64,000 bases of DNA from Nannocystis sp. (GCF_016714285.1 NZ_JADJNN010000004.1:372001-436000), one strand, 5' to 3'; counted from the first letter of the stretch, positions 1 through 9,106 are shown. The notes: a model not told the origin generated them from the sequence alone. Translations and numbers: made by a program.

Positions 1-23
1 CCGCCAGCGAGCCGACCGCCGCG

Positions 24-938
24 ATGGCCCCGGAACCCGCGACCCCGGTCCCCGCGAGCCAGCGGAAGACCGCGCCGCTGCCCGGCGCCGACGTCGACGC
101 CGCGATCGAAGCGTACCTGCAGACGCCCGACGACCCCAGCGCGCTGGCCCGCCTGCGGGCCTTCGACATCGAGGGCCTCGCCCGCCTCGCCGCCCGCTTC
201 CCCGGCCCGATCGACCCCGGCAGCCACAGCGACGTGCGCTCCTTCCCGCCGCCCAGCGCCCACGGCCCGCTGCTGCGCGCCTGCGTCGAGATCGGCGCGG
301 CGATCACCCCCTTCATCCTCGAGCTCATCGACCACCCCCGCCCGCAGATCCGCTTCTACGCCGCGTTCCTGTTCCAGGACCTCCGCGACCCCCGCTGCCT
401 GCCCCCGCTCGCCGCCCACGCCTTCGATCCCGACCCCGACGTCCGCCTCATCGCCACCCGCGTGCTCGAGTCGTACAGCCGCTCCCCCGGCTTCGCCCCG
501 GCCACCGAGATCGTCCGCGCCGAACTCAAGGCCCGCGACCGCGACCGGGCCCTGCTCGCCACCGAGGCCGCCGGCACCCTGCGCGACACCCGGGCCGTGC
601 CCGTGCTGATCGACCTCCTGTCGGTCCGCGACAAGCAGCTCCGCGAGACCGCCCTCGAGTCGCTGTGCTCGATCACCGCCAAACACCACGGCTACCGGCC
701 CGCCAAGTGGAAGTCGTGGTACGCCGAACACGGCGAGCAGACCCGCATCGAGTGGGTCCTCGACGCCCTCCGCCACCGCGACACCGCCGTGCGCCGCTGG
801 GCCGCCGACGAGCTGGTCCGCATCACCGGCCACCGCATCGCGCCCCCACCGGACGGCGAGAAGCCGACCGCCAAGTACGTGCTGCTGCAATGGACGGCCT
901 GGTGGGAGGCCCACGCCGCCGAGCTCGCATCGTCGTGA
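24..938 (+). CDS. HEAT-repeat protein
   Basis: The product is 304 residues rich in helical repeats. Roughly residues 85-215 contain at least three HEAT-like units (for example around 'PFILELIDHPRPQIRFYAA', 'PDPDVRLIATRVLE' and 'RAVPVLIDLLSVRDKQL'). HEAT repeats form solenoids that bind protein partners, so a scaffold role is likely but the partner is unknown. No signal peptide or membrane segment is visible. The frame is open to the left edge of the window, so ATG 24 may not be the true start and the gene could be longer. The end is convergent with the membrane protein gene at 951. Confidence 0.75.
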   Translation: MAPEPATPVPASQRKTAPLPGADVDAAIEAYLQTPDDPSALARLRAFDIEGLARLAARFPGPIDPGSHSDVRSFPPPSAHGPLLRACVEIGAAITPFILELIDHPRPQIRFYAAFLFQDLRDPRCLPPLAAHAFDPDPDVRLIATRVLESYSRSPGFAPATEIVRAELKARDRDRALLATEAAGTLRDTRAVPVLIDLLSVRDKQLRETALESLCSITAKHHGYRPAKWKSWYAEHGEQTRIEWVLDALRHRDTAVRRWAADELVRITGHRIAPPPDGEKPTAKYVLLQWTAWWEAHAAELASS

Positions 939-950
939 TCGACACCGGCG

Positions 951-1445
951 CTAGCCCGCCGCGCGCAGCGAGTGCGCGAGGATCCCGAGCCCCATGTTGA
1001 TCGTGTTACACGCGATCATCACCACCCCGACCACGCGAAAGCGCCGGCGCAGCCCCGGCAGCTCCGCCGGGCTGGCGAACACACGCCGCGGCCACAGCAC
1101 CCACGACACGTAGAAGAACAGCGCCAGCGAGCAGACCAGCAGCGCCACCTTGGCCGCCACGATCGCCGTCCACACCGGCCCCACGCCAGGCCCCAAGCCA
1201 GACCCGCTGCCCGCGAGCGCCAGCGCCACCCCGCTCGCCACGATCCCCACGATCCCCGCGACGACCTTCCAGCGCGCCCCGTGGACCACCGTGAACAGCA
1301 GATCCTCGAAGGTGCTGCTGCCCGCGAAGAACCGCTCCGCCCGCGGGTGCAGCACGAACACGCTGAAGGCCATCGCCCCGATCCACACGCCCCCGCCGAG
1401 CACATGCACCCCGAGGATCAGCGCCCTCGTCACGATCTCCAGCAC
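951..1445 (-). CDS. Four-helix integral membrane protein, CopD/DUF2269-like
   Basis: This 164-residue protein has about four hydrophobic helices and begins with GTG at 1445. The first helix holds a His and a Gly-rich 'HVLGGGVWIGAMAF' motif, and a second His occurs near 'VVHGARW'. This pattern is seen in CopD-like and related small membrane proteins that can bind heme or copper. The family assignment is from overall pattern only. It is divergent from the GMC oxidoreductase, with 48 bp between the two starts, so they may share a control region. No function is proposed beyond a membrane protein that may bind metal or heme. Confidence 0.65.
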   Translation of the reverse strand: MLEIVTRALILGVHVLGGGVWIGAMAFSVFVLHPRAERFFAGSSTFEDLLFTVVHGARWKVVAGIVGIVASGVALALAGSGSGLGPGVGPVWTAIVAAKVALLVCSLALFFYVSWVLWPRRVFASPAELPGLRRRFRVVGVVMIACNTINMGLGILAHSLRAAG

Positions 1446-1493
1446 CCCCGCAGCATGCCCGAGCGAGCGCCCGTGATAAAGTCCGCGCCCGCC

Positions 1494-3113
1494 ATGACCC
1501 AGGCCCGCGCCGGCAACTTCGAGTTCGACTACGTCATCATCGGCGGCGGCTCATCCGGCTGCGTCGCCGCCGGCCAGCTCTCCGCCGACCCCCAGGCGCG
1601 CGTGCTCCTGCTCGAGCTCGGCGACCGCGCCGAACAACACCCCGAGACCCTGCGCGCCGACGGCTACAAGGACGCCTTCATCAACGACGCCCTGATGTTC
1701 GAGCGCTTCTCGGTGCCGCAGCCCGGCTGTCGCGGCCGCCCGCTGTTCATGGGCTCGGGCCGCGGCATGGGCGGCAGCGGCTCGATCAACGCGATGGTGT
1801 ACCTCCGCGGATCGGCGGCCGACTTCCGCGCCTGGGATGAGCCCACGTGGTCGTGGTCCGCCGTCGAGCCCGCCTTCACGGCGATCGAGCGCACCCTCGA
1901 CGTCCACCGCCGGCCGCCCACCGAGTTCACCGAGGCCGCGATCACGGCCGCCGAACACGCCGGCTTCCATCGCCAGCACGACCTCAACGACGGCGACTTC
2001 CTCGGCGGCCTCGGCTACGAGTGGATGAACTACCGCGACGACGAGCGCCGCAACGCCTACGTCGGCTTCATCAAGCCCCACCTCGATCGCCCGAACCTCG
2101 TCGTCCTCACCGGCGCCGCCGTCCAGCGCCTCGTGTTCGACGACCGCCGCCGCCTCACCGGCGTCGAGTTCATCCACGAGGGCGCCCGCCACACCGCCCG
2201 CGTCCGCCGCGAGGCCGTCCTCTGCGCCGGCGCGCTCGAGTCACCCAAGCTGCTCATGCTCTCCGGCGTCGGCCCCCGCGCCCAGCTCGTCGCCCACGGC
2301 GTCCCGCCCGTGTTCGACCTCCCCGGCGTCGGCGCCAACTTCCAGGACCACCCCAACGTGACCCTCTTCCACCTCGCCCGCCGCGACGTGGATTGCTTCT
2401 ACCCCCAGGTCTACGGCTTTCACCGCGCCAACCGGGCCAGCGAGCTCCCGCCCGACCAGGCCGACACTTGCTACGTCGTCTACCCCGCGCGCTCGAGCTT
2501 CCGCGAGGCCTTCATGCGCATGCTCCCCGCGCTCATGGTCCCGCCCGCGCTCTACCACCGCACCCGCCTGCCGCGGATCGTCCGCGCCGGCGTCTCGCTG
2601 GCCTTCAAGCCCGGCTTCGTACGATCGATCGTCCGCCGCCTCTACGGCCTCGTCGTCATCCTCGGCAAGCCGCGCAGCCGCGGCAGCGTCCGCCTCGCCT
2701 CCGCCCGCGCAAGCGACCACCCGATCGTCGACCCGGCCTACTTCGCCGACCCGGAGGACATGGACACCATGATCGCCGGCGTCGAGCGGGCCCGCCGGAT
2801 CGCCGACGCCGATCCGCTCAAGGACTACGGCAACCGCGAGCTCCTGCCCGGGCGCTGGACCAGCAGCCGGGCCGCCACCGACGCCTTCATCCGCAGCATG
2901 GCGATGACCACCTACCACTACGCCGGCACCTGCGCGATGGGCCGCGGCGCCGACGCGGTCGTCGACGCCCAGCTGCGCGTGCGCGGCGTGACCGGCCTGC
3001 GCGTCGCCGACGCCTCGATCATGCCCGTCGTCCCCGTCTCCGCCCTCAACGCCCCGAGCATGATGATCGGCCACCGCGTCGCCGACTTCCTCCGCGAGGC
3101 CGCCGCCCCGTGA
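1494..3113 (+). CDS. GMC-family FAD-dependent oxidoreductase
   Basis: The 539-residue product is a glucose-methanol-choline oxidoreductase. The N-terminus has the FAD-binding Rossmann motif 'VIIGGGSSGCVAAGQL' (about residues 13-28), followed by GMC signature 1 near 'GSGRGMGGSGSINAMVYLR' and signature 2 near 'AGALESPKLLMLSGVGP'. The C-terminal catalytic region ends with 'DASIMPVVPVSALNAP'. Members oxidise alcohols, often choline or aliphatic or aromatic alcohols; the substrate cannot be read from sequence. ATG 1494 is chosen because the FAD motif follows at once and a -10-like TAAAGT lies at 1477-1482. ATG 1455 is in frame but would cover that box. A second flavoprotein gene follows within 90 bp. 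Confidence 0.9.
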   Translation: MTQARAGNFEFDYVIIGGGSSGCVAAGQLSADPQARVLLLELGDRAEQHPETLRADGYKDAFINDALMFERFSVPQPGCRGRPLFMGSGRGMGGSGSINAMVYLRGSAADFRAWDEPTWSWSAVEPAFTAIERTLDVHRRPPTEFTEAAITAAEHAGFHRQHDLNDGDFLGGLGYEWMNYRDDERRNAYVGFIKPHLDRPNLVVLTGAAVQRLVFDDRRRLTGVEFIHEGARHTARVRREAVLCAGALESPKLLMLSGVGPRAQLVAHGVPPVFDLPGVGANFQDHPNVTLFHLARRDVDCFYPQVYGFHRANRASELPPDQADTCYVVYPARSSFREAFMRMLPALMVPPALYHRTRLPRIVRAGVSLAFKPGFVRSIVRRLYGLVVILGKPRSRGSVRLASARASDHPIVDPAYFADPEDMDTMIAGVERARRIADADPLKDYGNRELLPGRWTSSRAATDAFIRSMAMTTYHYAGTCAMGRGADAVVDAQLRVRGVTGLRVADASIMPVVPVSALNAPSMMIGHRVADFLREAAAP

Positions 3114-3203
3114 TCCTCGCGACGCGATCAATTGCCCCCCGCACGAAGGTCAGCGCACACCCTCCCGCGTGATCGAAGAAGGCCCGCGCGTCGCTCTCCA
3201 GCC

Positions 3204-4784
3204 ATGATCTGGGACACCATTGTTATCGGCGGCGGCTACGCGGGTGTGCGAGCCGCGTGGACCCTCGAGCAGCTGCGACCCCACGCCCGCGTCCTCGTGC
3301 TGGAGGCCGCGCCCGAGCTCGGCGGGCGCGCCCGCTCGGTCGCCTGCGGTGAGCGCTGCGCGCTCGACCTCGGCGCCCACTACTTCGGCGCCGACCACCG
3401 CCGTGTCGGCGCGCTCGCCGGGCGCCTCGCCCCCGACACCGTGTACAGCCACCTGCCCTGCTACGGCGCCGACCCGGCCAGCCGCACCTGGCTCGAGGGA
3501 CAGTGGCGAGCCGTGCGGCGCAGCGACAGCTACCTCGACATTCAGGGCCTGTCGAAGCGCGTCGGCTGGGAGCACCGCGTCCGCATCTTCGAGTCCCTGC
3601 TGCGCTACCTCGAGCTCGAGGCTCGCGTCGACGTCCAGGCCCCCTGGGCCACGCCCGGCGCCGCCGCCCTCGACGGCCTCACGGTCGCCGACTGGATCAC
3701 CGCCCAGCGCTTGCCGCGGTGGATCCACGAGATGTGGACACTCGGCGTCCTCAACATCCTCAGCGTCTGGCCCGACCAGATCTCCCTGCTCTACTGGCTG
3801 TGGTACACCGCCAGCAATGGCGGCTTCCTCAAGGTCGCCAACGACTTCATCGGCGGCCCCCAGGAGTTCGCCCTGACAATCGGCATGCAGGGCCTGCTGC
3901 TGCGCCACGCCGCCGAGCTGCGCACCACCCCCCGCTGCGCCACCCCCGTCCGCAGCATCGACCACGCCACCGAGCTCGTCCGCGTCGACATCGGTGAAGC
4001 GCAGCCGCTGCTCGCCCACCACGTCATCGTCGCAACCACCCCCGCCGCTGCCGGCCGCATCGCCTTCACCCCCGACCTTCGCCCCGAGCGCCTCCGCCTC
4101 CACGCGCAGCCGGTCGGCCACTCCGCCAAGGTCGTGCTGCGCTACCAGGAGCCGTGGTGGCGCGACTCCCTCGGCGAGCACTTCAACGTCTACTCCGCCG
4201 GCGCCGCGGCCACCCGCCTCGAGTGGTTCCTCGACACCTCGCACCCAGAAGGTCACCAGTTCACCCTCTCGGGCTTCGTCAGCGACCGCCTGCTCGACGC
4301 CGCCGGTCACGACCCCGCGGCCCGTCGCGCCGCTGTGCTCGCCGCCGCCGTCGAGGTCTGCGGCGACCCGCGGGCCGCCGACCCGATCCAGGTCGAGATC
4401 TGGGACTGGCGCGACCAGCCCTTCGTCCGCGGCGGCCCCAACACCTGCCTCGGCCCCGGCGTGCTCAGCACGCTGCGCGACGTCTTCGACGCCCCCGAGG
4501 GCCCGCAGGGCCGCGTCCACTTCGCGGCCTCCGAGTACGCCCGCGAGTTCACCGGCTACGTCGAGGGCGCCCTCGCCTCGGGCGAACAGGTCGGAGAGCG
4601 CGTCGCCAGGGCCCTCGCAGGCGGCGCCTTGCAGCCGCTCACGCCCCCGCGCCCCGCCGCACGCGCGCGCCGGCTGAAGGCGCTCGGCTGGCGCGCCCTC
4701 GCCACCGCCAGCCTACCTGCGCGCTGGCTCGCCGACCTCGCCCGTAGCCTGCGCGGTACCGAGGCCACCCTCGACCCGCGCTGA
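3204..4784 (+). CDS. Flavin monoamine oxidase-like FAD-dependent oxidoreductase
   Basis: The 526-residue protein begins with a dinucleotide-binding fold 'TIVIGGGYAGVRAAWTLE', followed about 30 residues later by 'APELGGRARS', the second FAD contact typical of amine oxidases and phytoene desaturase-like enzymes. The C-terminal 'FAASEYAREFTGYVEGAL' matches the final FAD-binding segment of flavin amine oxidases. It probably oxidises an amine or a related C-N or C-C bond; the substrate is unknown. ATG 3204 is chosen because the FAD motif starts five codons later; an in-frame start at 3132 adds a basic, unconserved extension. It is convergent with the next gene, with a 2-bp gap. Confidence 0.85.
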   Translation: MIWDTIVIGGGYAGVRAAWTLEQLRPHARVLVLEAAPELGGRARSVACGERCALDLGAHYFGADHRRVGALAGRLAPDTVYSHLPCYGADPASRTWLEGQWRAVRRSDSYLDIQGLSKRVGWEHRVRIFESLLRYLELEARVDVQAPWATPGAAALDGLTVADWITAQRLPRWIHEMWTLGVLNILSVWPDQISLLYWLWYTASNGGFLKVANDFIGGPQEFALTIGMQGLLLRHAAELRTTPRCATPVRSIDHATELVRVDIGEAQPLLAHHVIVATTPAAAGRIAFTPDLRPERLRLHAQPVGHSAKVVLRYQEPWWRDSLGEHFNVYSAGAAATRLEWFLDTSHPEGHQFTLSGFVSDRLLDAAGHDPAARRAAVLAAAVEVCGDPRAADPIQVEIWDWRDQPFVRGGPNTCLGPGVLSTLRDVFDAPEGPQGRVHFAASEYAREFTGYVEGALASGEQVGERVARALAGGALQPLTPPRPAARARRLKALGWRALATASLPARWLADLARSLRGTEATLDPR

Positions 4785-4786
4785 AC

Positions 4787-5302
4787 TCAACGACGGCGCC
4801 GCAACAGCCCGAACAAGCCGAGCAGCAACCACGCCGGACTCGCCTCCGCGTGCAGCGAACACCCGCCCGACTTCACCGGCTCCGACTGCACCGGCCCCGG
4901 CTTCACCGGCTCCGACTTCACCGGCTCCGGCGTCACCGGCTTCACCGGCTCTGGCGTCGGCGTCGGCGTCGGCGTCGGCGTCCCCCCACCCGCGGACCAC
5001 GTCCCAGTCGCCCCCTTCGGGCAGTACAGGTTCTGCCCGCTGTAGTTTCCGCCGTTGCGGCAGCGCAGCTCGAGCCCCTTCGCCTCCGCCTCGCTGCGAC
5101 AGCCCTCGCCGACCTTCTCCGCCTCGCCGTCCTTCGCCCCGGGCCGCCACGCGTAGTCGCAGAACACCCCCGCGCTGCACTGCTCCGCCTGCGTGCAGTG
5201 AGCGTCCGCCGAGTCAGGATCGGGCGGGATGTCGGCGCGGGCAGGCGTGGCGATCAGGACAAGACCTGTCCCGAGAGACAGCAACAAAAAGCGGGCTCGC
5301 AT
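4787..5302 (-). CDS. Secreted Cys-containing protein with MYXO-CTERM-like tail
   Basis: The 171-residue product starts with a clear signal peptide ending 'ATPARA'. A Cys-rich globular part of about 80 residues follows, then a linker of repeated Pro-Thr and 'PVKSE/PVKPG' units. The C-terminus is a Cys, a short polar stretch, a hydrophobic helix 'PAWLLLGLFGLL' and 'RRRR'. Signal peptide, Pro-rich stalk and C-hydrophobic-Arg tail fit the MYXO-CTERM surface-sorting signal of myxobacteria. The Pro-Thr stalk is encoded by a short run of tandem hexamers near 4962-4982. The signal peptide coding region contains one copy of the iterated palindrome (5266-5281). Function is unknown; cell-surface location is inferred. 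Confidence 0.75.
   Translation of the reverse strand: MRARFLLLSLGTGLVLIATPARADIPPDPDSADAHCTQAEQCSAGVFCDYAWRPGAKDGEAEKVGEGCRSEAEAKGLELRCRNGGNYSGQNLYCPKGATGTWSAGGGTPTPTPTPTPEPVKPVTPEPVKSEPVKPGPVQSEPVKSGGCSLHAEASPAWLLLGLFGLLRRRR
5266..5281. repeat. Single copy of iterated 16-bp palindrome
   Basis: CTGTCCCGAGAGACAG has CTGTC/GACAG arms and lies inside the signal-peptide codons of the preceding gene, read on the minus strand as 'LSLGTGL'. It belongs to the dispersed CTGTCCCnnnGGACAG family found across the window. Confidence 0.6.
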
Positions 5303-5409
5303 CCTCGATCCATACCAGATCTCCCGCCCTCACAGCGCCCCCGCCGAGACCAGCGCGCGCAGCCCCGCACGCATGTTCGCCCTACGCGACAACGCGCCCG
5401 CGATCGCGC

Positions 5410-5931
5410 TCAGCCGACCACCCACCGCTGCACATCGGCCGGGAAGTCGAGCCGCACCAGCACCCGGTCCTGCAGCTTGATCGCCCCCGCCAGCGCCCGG
5501 TACGGCGCGATCCCCCAGCGGCTCGGCGTCAGCGACACGCTGGCCCGCAGGCGCCCGTCGGCCGCCTCGATCGGCACGTTCAGCGCCACCGCCTGGCCCA
5601 CCATCGTCAGGCTGCCCTCGACCACCGCCCCGCCCGCCCCGATCGACCCGACGAAGCCGAACTCCGGGAAGCGGTCCAGCAGCAGCACCTTGTCGGCGAT
5701 GTTGGCCTTGATCTTGTCCCGGTCGCCCTCCGACAGCGCCCGCGTGTCGACCTGCCCGCTGCGCTCGACCACCCCGTCGACCACCAGCGACGCGGGCCAG
5801 AAGCGCCCCGTGATCCGGTCCCCTGCGCGCACCACCTCGAAGCGGTGCAGCGACAGACGCAGGTCGTGGGCCAGGCGGGCGAGCAGCCCGTCCTTGTAGG
5901 TGAACACGTGGATCGTCGGCGGCGCTGTCAT
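5410..5931 (-). CDS. YceI-like family protein
   Basis: This 173-residue protein has the beginning typical of YceI-like lipocalin-fold proteins, with 'GLLARLAHDLRLSLHRFEV' near residues 14-32 and alternating beta strands to the end. YceI proteins bind polyisoprenoid-type lipids in the periplasm, but no signal peptide is visible here, so this version may act in the cytoplasm. It starts 13 bp after the end of the MscS gene and is probably the last gene of a prepilin peptidase-MscS-YceI operon. The specific ligand is unknown. Confidence 0.7.
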   Translation of the reverse strand: MTAPPTIHVFTYKDGLLARLAHDLRLSLHRFEVVRAGDRITGRFWPASLVVDGVVERSGQVDTRALSEGDRDKIKANIADKVLLLDRFPEFGFVGSIGAGGAVVEGSLTMVGQAVALNVPIEAADGRLRASVSLTPSRWGIAPYRALAGAIKLQDRVLVRLDFPADVQRWVVG

Positions 5932-5944
5932 GTCGGCTCTCCCA

Positions 5945-7021
5945 TCACGAACGGGGGGTCAGCGAGGCGACGCCGGCCATCGGCACCGCGATCTGCTCGG
6001 CGTGCAGGCGCCGATGTAACCGCTTCATCAGCGCATGGCGGAGGAAGAAGCGGTCCTGAAAATTGAGGATCTCCACGAAGGCCTTCCACTCGAGGCCCCA
6101 GTCGCCGAACTCACGGAAGCGGACCACCGCCGGCGCGTCGCCGCGGATCCCCGGCAACACCGCCGCCGCCTGGACCACCTCGTCGAGCACCACCGCCTCG
6201 ACCCGCTCCGGGTCGACGTCGAAGTTCGTGCGAAACGCGAGCTCGACCGACATCCCCGGATCGCGCGTGTAGTTGATCATCACCGTCTCGGCCAGCTTCT
6301 TGTTGGGGATGAACACCCGCAAACCCGTCAACGAGCGCAACGCCGTCGCCCGCCAGCCGATGTCGACCACGAAGCCCTCGAACTTGCCGGTGTCGAGCTC
6401 GACATAGTCGCCGACCCGGATCTGCCGCGACAGCGTCAGGTTCAGCCCCGAGAACACGTTGGCCAGCGTGTCCTGGAACGCCAGCGCGACCGCCAGGCCG
6501 CCGATCCCGAGCGCCGTGATCGCAGGCACCACCGAAACACCGAACAGCGCCAGCACCGATGCCACGCCGATGAACAGCAGCAGCACCGTCGCGATATAAC
6601 GCACCAGCGTGGTCCCGCCGACCCCGGCGGCCCGCGTCTGCCCGTACGCGTGCACCAGCGCCGACACCATGCGCATCAGCACCAGCGTCACCGACACCAC
6701 CAGCATCGCCGCGACGATGTCCTGCGCCCACGCGATCATCCGCGGCCGCCACGGCAGCTCCTCGATCTGCACATACAGCGTGCCGAGGATCGTCCACGCG
6801 ACCACCCGCCCCATGAGCCCGGCGAGGATGATGTCGTCGTAGGGCCGCGTGGTCGACGCCGTCAGCCGCTTGAGCCAGCGAAACAGCGTGAAGCGAGCCA
6901 CCACCCCGATCACCGCCGCCGCGATCAGCACCAGCGCCGGATCGAGGTAGCCCCGCAGCGCCCGCGGCAGCGCCCGCGCGATCGCCATGTAGAGGTCGTT
7001 GAGGAACGGGATGTCGCCCAT
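5945..7021 (-). CDS. Mechanosensitive ion channel, MscS family
   Basis: The product (358 residues from ATG 7021) has about four N-terminal membrane helices, the MscS pore/beta-domain signature 'GLAVALAFQDTLANVFSG' and 'IRVGDYVEL', and a cytosolic alpha/beta tail. MscS channels open when membrane tension rises and release solutes during hypo-osmotic shock. A GTG at 7042 is an alternative start seven codons upstream. The gene lies between the prepilin peptidase and YceI-like genes, with short gaps and the same orientation, so the three are probably cotranscribed. Confidence 0.88.
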   Translation of the reverse strand: MGDIPFLNDLYMAIARALPRALRGYLDPALVLIAAAVIGVVARFTLFRWLKRLTASTTRPYDDIILAGLMGRVVAWTILGTLYVQIEELPWRPRMIAWAQDIVAAMLVVSVTLVLMRMVSALVHAYGQTRAAGVGGTTLVRYIATVLLLFIGVASVLALFGVSVVPAITALGIGGLAVALAFQDTLANVFSGLNLTLSRQIRVGDYVELDTGKFEGFVVDIGWRATALRSLTGLRVFIPNKKLAETVMINYTRDPGMSVELAFRTNFDVDPERVEAVVLDEVVQAAAVLPGIRGDAPAVVRFREFGDWGLEWKAFVEILNFQDRFFLRHALMKRLHRRLHAEQIAVPMAGVASLTPRS

Positions 7022-7054
7022 GGCCCGCGCCTCTGATAGCACACGCGCGCGCGC

Positions 7055-7990
7055 TCAGGGCAGCACGAGCTCGACCAGCGCCTCGATCTGCTCCGGCAGC
7101 AGCACGTACTCGAACGCCGCGATCGCCAAAAACGGCCCGAAGGGCACGCGCGCGCCCATCACCCCGTCGCCGTCCTCGCCGAGCTCCGGGTCGTCGCCGT
7201 GCACCTCCTGCAGCTCGCTGCTCGCCACCCGCTTGCCGAGCAGCAGCAGCGGCACCGCGACGACCAGCCCCTGGATCGCCCCCGCCGCCAGCGCCCACAC
7301 GAGCCCTTTCGCCCCGCAGAACGCCCCGATCATCAGCAGCAGCTTGCCGTCGCCGAGCCCGAGCGCCTCGATCTTTCGCCAGCGCAGGTACACCCAGCGC
7401 AGCCCCGCCACCAGCAGATAGCCCGCCGCCCCCGCCGCCATCGCCTCGATCAGCCCGACCCCGAGCACATCCCGGTCGATCCCCGCCACCAGCAGCCCCA
7501 GCGCCGCCACCGGCAGCACGACCTCATCCGGGATCACCCACAGGTCGATATCGGTGTAAGTGACGATGAGCAGCCCGAGCCCGAACACCAGCCACAGCAA
7601 CCACGCCCCGATCGCCGGCCCGCCGCCGAGCACCAGCGGCCGCATCACGTGCTGCATGTACAACGCGAAGCTCAGCACCCCCGCCAGCAGCTCGACCACC
7701 AGATAACGCAGGGCGATCCGCTCGCCGCAGCGCCGACAACGGCCGCGCACCAGCAGGTACGACAGCACCGGAATGTTGTCGTACCACGCGATCGGCACCT
7801 CGCAGGCCGGGCAGCGCGACCCGGGCCGCACCACGCTCAGACCCCGCGGCACGCGATAGATCACGACGTTGGCGAAGCTGCCCCACAGCGCCCCGAACAC
7901 GAACGCCAACATCGGCGCCCACGGGGCCAGCAACAGCCACACCAGCGCAGGATCGACGTCGACGGGCAGGGTGTCCGGCAAGGCCCGCAC
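7055..7990 (-). CDS. pilD: Prepilin leader peptidase / N-methyltransferase (A24 family)
   Basis: The protein has the full PilD layout: 'GSFANVVIYRVP' near the N-terminus, the cytosolic zinc loop with two CxxC pairs ('CPAC' and 'CRRC'), and the two catalytic Asp motifs of A24 peptidases ('YTDIDLWVIPDE' and 'GLGDGKLLLMIGAFCG'). It cleaves and N-methylates type IV pilin-like prepilins at the inner membrane, which supports pili-driven motility or type II secretion. The start is uncertain: GTG 8017 and GTG 7990 are both in frame, and a TACAGT box at 7989-7994 lies 7 nt before an in-frame TTG at 7981. It is divergent from the lipoprotein gene at 8045. Confidence 0.88.
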   Translation of the reverse strand: MRALPDTLPVDVDPALVWLLLAPWAPMLAFVFGALWGSFANVVIYRVPRGLSVVRPGSRCPACEVPIAWYDNIPVLSYLLVRGRCRRCGERIALRYLVVELLAGVLSFALYMQHVMRPLVLGGGPAIGAWLLWLVFGLGLLIVTYTDIDLWVIPDEVVLPVAALGLLVAGIDRDVLGVGLIEAMAAGAAGYLLVAGLRWVYLRWRKIEALGLGDGKLLLMIGAFCGAKGLVWALAAGAIQGLVVAVPLLLLGKRVASSELQEVHGDDPELGEDGDGVMGARVPFGPFLAIAAFEYVLLPEQIEALVELVLP

Positions 7991-8030
7991 TGTAGCTCGC
8001 CCGCCGCGCCCGCGCACTCGCGCCCCGTGT

Positions 8031-8036
8031 TAGGCT
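8031..8036 (+). promoter_or_regulatory. Putative -10 box of leaderless promoter (TAGGCT)
   Basis: TAGGCT ends 8 nt before GTG 8045 and no ribosome-binding site fits in between, so transcription would start at or next to the start codon. Confidence 0.45.
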
Positions 8037-8044
8037 CCCGCCCC

Positions 8045-9106
8045 GTGACCCGCCCCGCCCCGCGCACGGCCCTCGCGCTGGCCCCGTCCCCACGCATCGC
8101 GGCCAGCAGCACGGCCCTCGCGCTGGCCCTGTCCCCACGCATCGCGGCCAGCAGCACGACCCTCGCGTTGGCCCTCACCTTGGCCGCCTGCGCCAGCGAG
8201 CCCGCGACCGAGTCCGCGAGCGCGTCCGTCGACCCCGCCGCCGAGGCCGCCGCCCTCGCCCTCGCCAGCGACCACCCCGACCCGCGCGCCGAGCAGGCCC
8301 GCGCCCGCGTCGACGCCCTGCTCGCCGAGCCCGGCCCGCGCACCCTGCTCGCCGCGCTCGCCCAGAGCCACACCAGCGCCCGCGCCCTGCTCGGCCCGCA
8401 TCGCCTCCACTACAAGGCCAGCTTCTCGCTCCTCCCGGAGGCCCCCACCCGCCCGGTCGTCGACCAGCCGATCCAGCAGGAGCAGGTCGTCGGCGACGAG
8501 CTCACCCTCATCCTCGGCTCCGCCCTCCGCGATCCGCTGCGCATGCACCTGTCCCAAAAGACAGACAAGGGTGAGGGCCGCGAGGTCATCATCCTCGACG
8601 AGCAGGTCTACACCCGCCTCGCCTACCGCAGCTGGCACGCGCGCGCGCTCGACTCGGAGCTGCATCAGATCTGGCTCGACGAGGCCCAGCACTGCGTGCA
8701 CGACTTGGTCGAGCTCGCCGCCCCCGCGCTCGCGCTCGACATCCAGGACACCGGCGACACCCTCGAGCTCACCCTCCGCCGCGCCGACGCCCTCGACCCC
8801 ACTCTGGTCGCCGCCGGCCACGGCCGCGAGTGGCGCCAGCGCAGCGAGATCGGCGAGATCCACGGCAGCATCAGCCTCGACCGCGCCACCGGCCTGTGGC
8901 GCAAGGCCGAGCTGTCCGTCGCCTACGTCGTGCGCGACGTGTTGGACCGCCCACAGCAAGGCAAGGCCGAGCTCCACGCCACCGTCGAGCCCGCCGCCGC
9001 CGCCGACCTCGTCATCGAGGCCCCCGCGCTCGCGACCCCCCTCCCCGAACGCACCCGCCCCGAGCTCGAGCGCCAGCACCTCCTCCACGGCCTCGTCGGC
9101 GCGTGA
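8045..9106 (+). CDS. Putative lipoprotein with internally duplicated signal region
   Basis: The 353-residue product starts with GTG, placed by the -10-like box at 8031. Its N-terminus repeats a 15-residue hydrophobic block ('ALALAPSPRIAASST', then 'ALALALSPRIAASST', then a partial copy) before the lipobox 'LTLAAC', so the signal sequence has been extended by tandem duplication. The mature part has no recognised domain; it is predicted to be mostly beta strand, as in the LolA-like outer-membrane lipoprotein fold, but this resemblance is weak. One copy of the iterated palindrome lies in the coding sequence (8549-8564). It is followed by rsfS. Function unknown. Confidence 0.65.
   Translation: MTRPAPRTALALAPSPRIAASSTALALALSPRIAASSTTLALALTLAACASEPATESASASVDPAAEAAALALASDHPDPRAEQARARVDALLAEPGPRTLLAALAQSHTSARALLGPHRLHYKASFSLLPEAPTRPVVDQPIQQEQVVGDELTLILGSALRDPLRMHLSQKTDKGEGREVIILDEQVYTRLAYRSWHARALDSELHQIWLDEAQHCVHDLVELAAPALALDIQDTGDTLELTLRRADALDPTLVAAGHGREWRQRSEIGEIHGSISLDRATGLWRKAELSVAYVVRDVLDRPQQGKAELHATVEPAAAADLVIEAPALATPLPERTRPELERQHLLHGLVGA
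8066..8175 (+). repeat. 45-bp tandem repeat in signal-peptide codons
   Basis: Two nearly identical 45-bp units (8066-8110 and 8111-8155) and a 20-bp partial third (8156-8175) encode repeated 'TALALA(P/L)SPRIAASS' blocks. The unit length is a multiple of three, so the frame is kept. Confidence 0.85.
8549..8564. repeat. Single copy of iterated 16-bp palindrome
   Basis: CTGTCCCAAAAGACAG lies inside the lipoprotein coding sequence and is read as 'LSQKTD'. Its perfect arms are CTGTC/GACAG. Confidence 0.6.

Noticed and set aside
972..1493. N-terminal extension of the GMC oxidoreductase to ATG 972
   Set aside because: The extension is His/Arg/Pro-rich, antisense to the membrane protein gene, and the FAD motif begins after ATG 1494.
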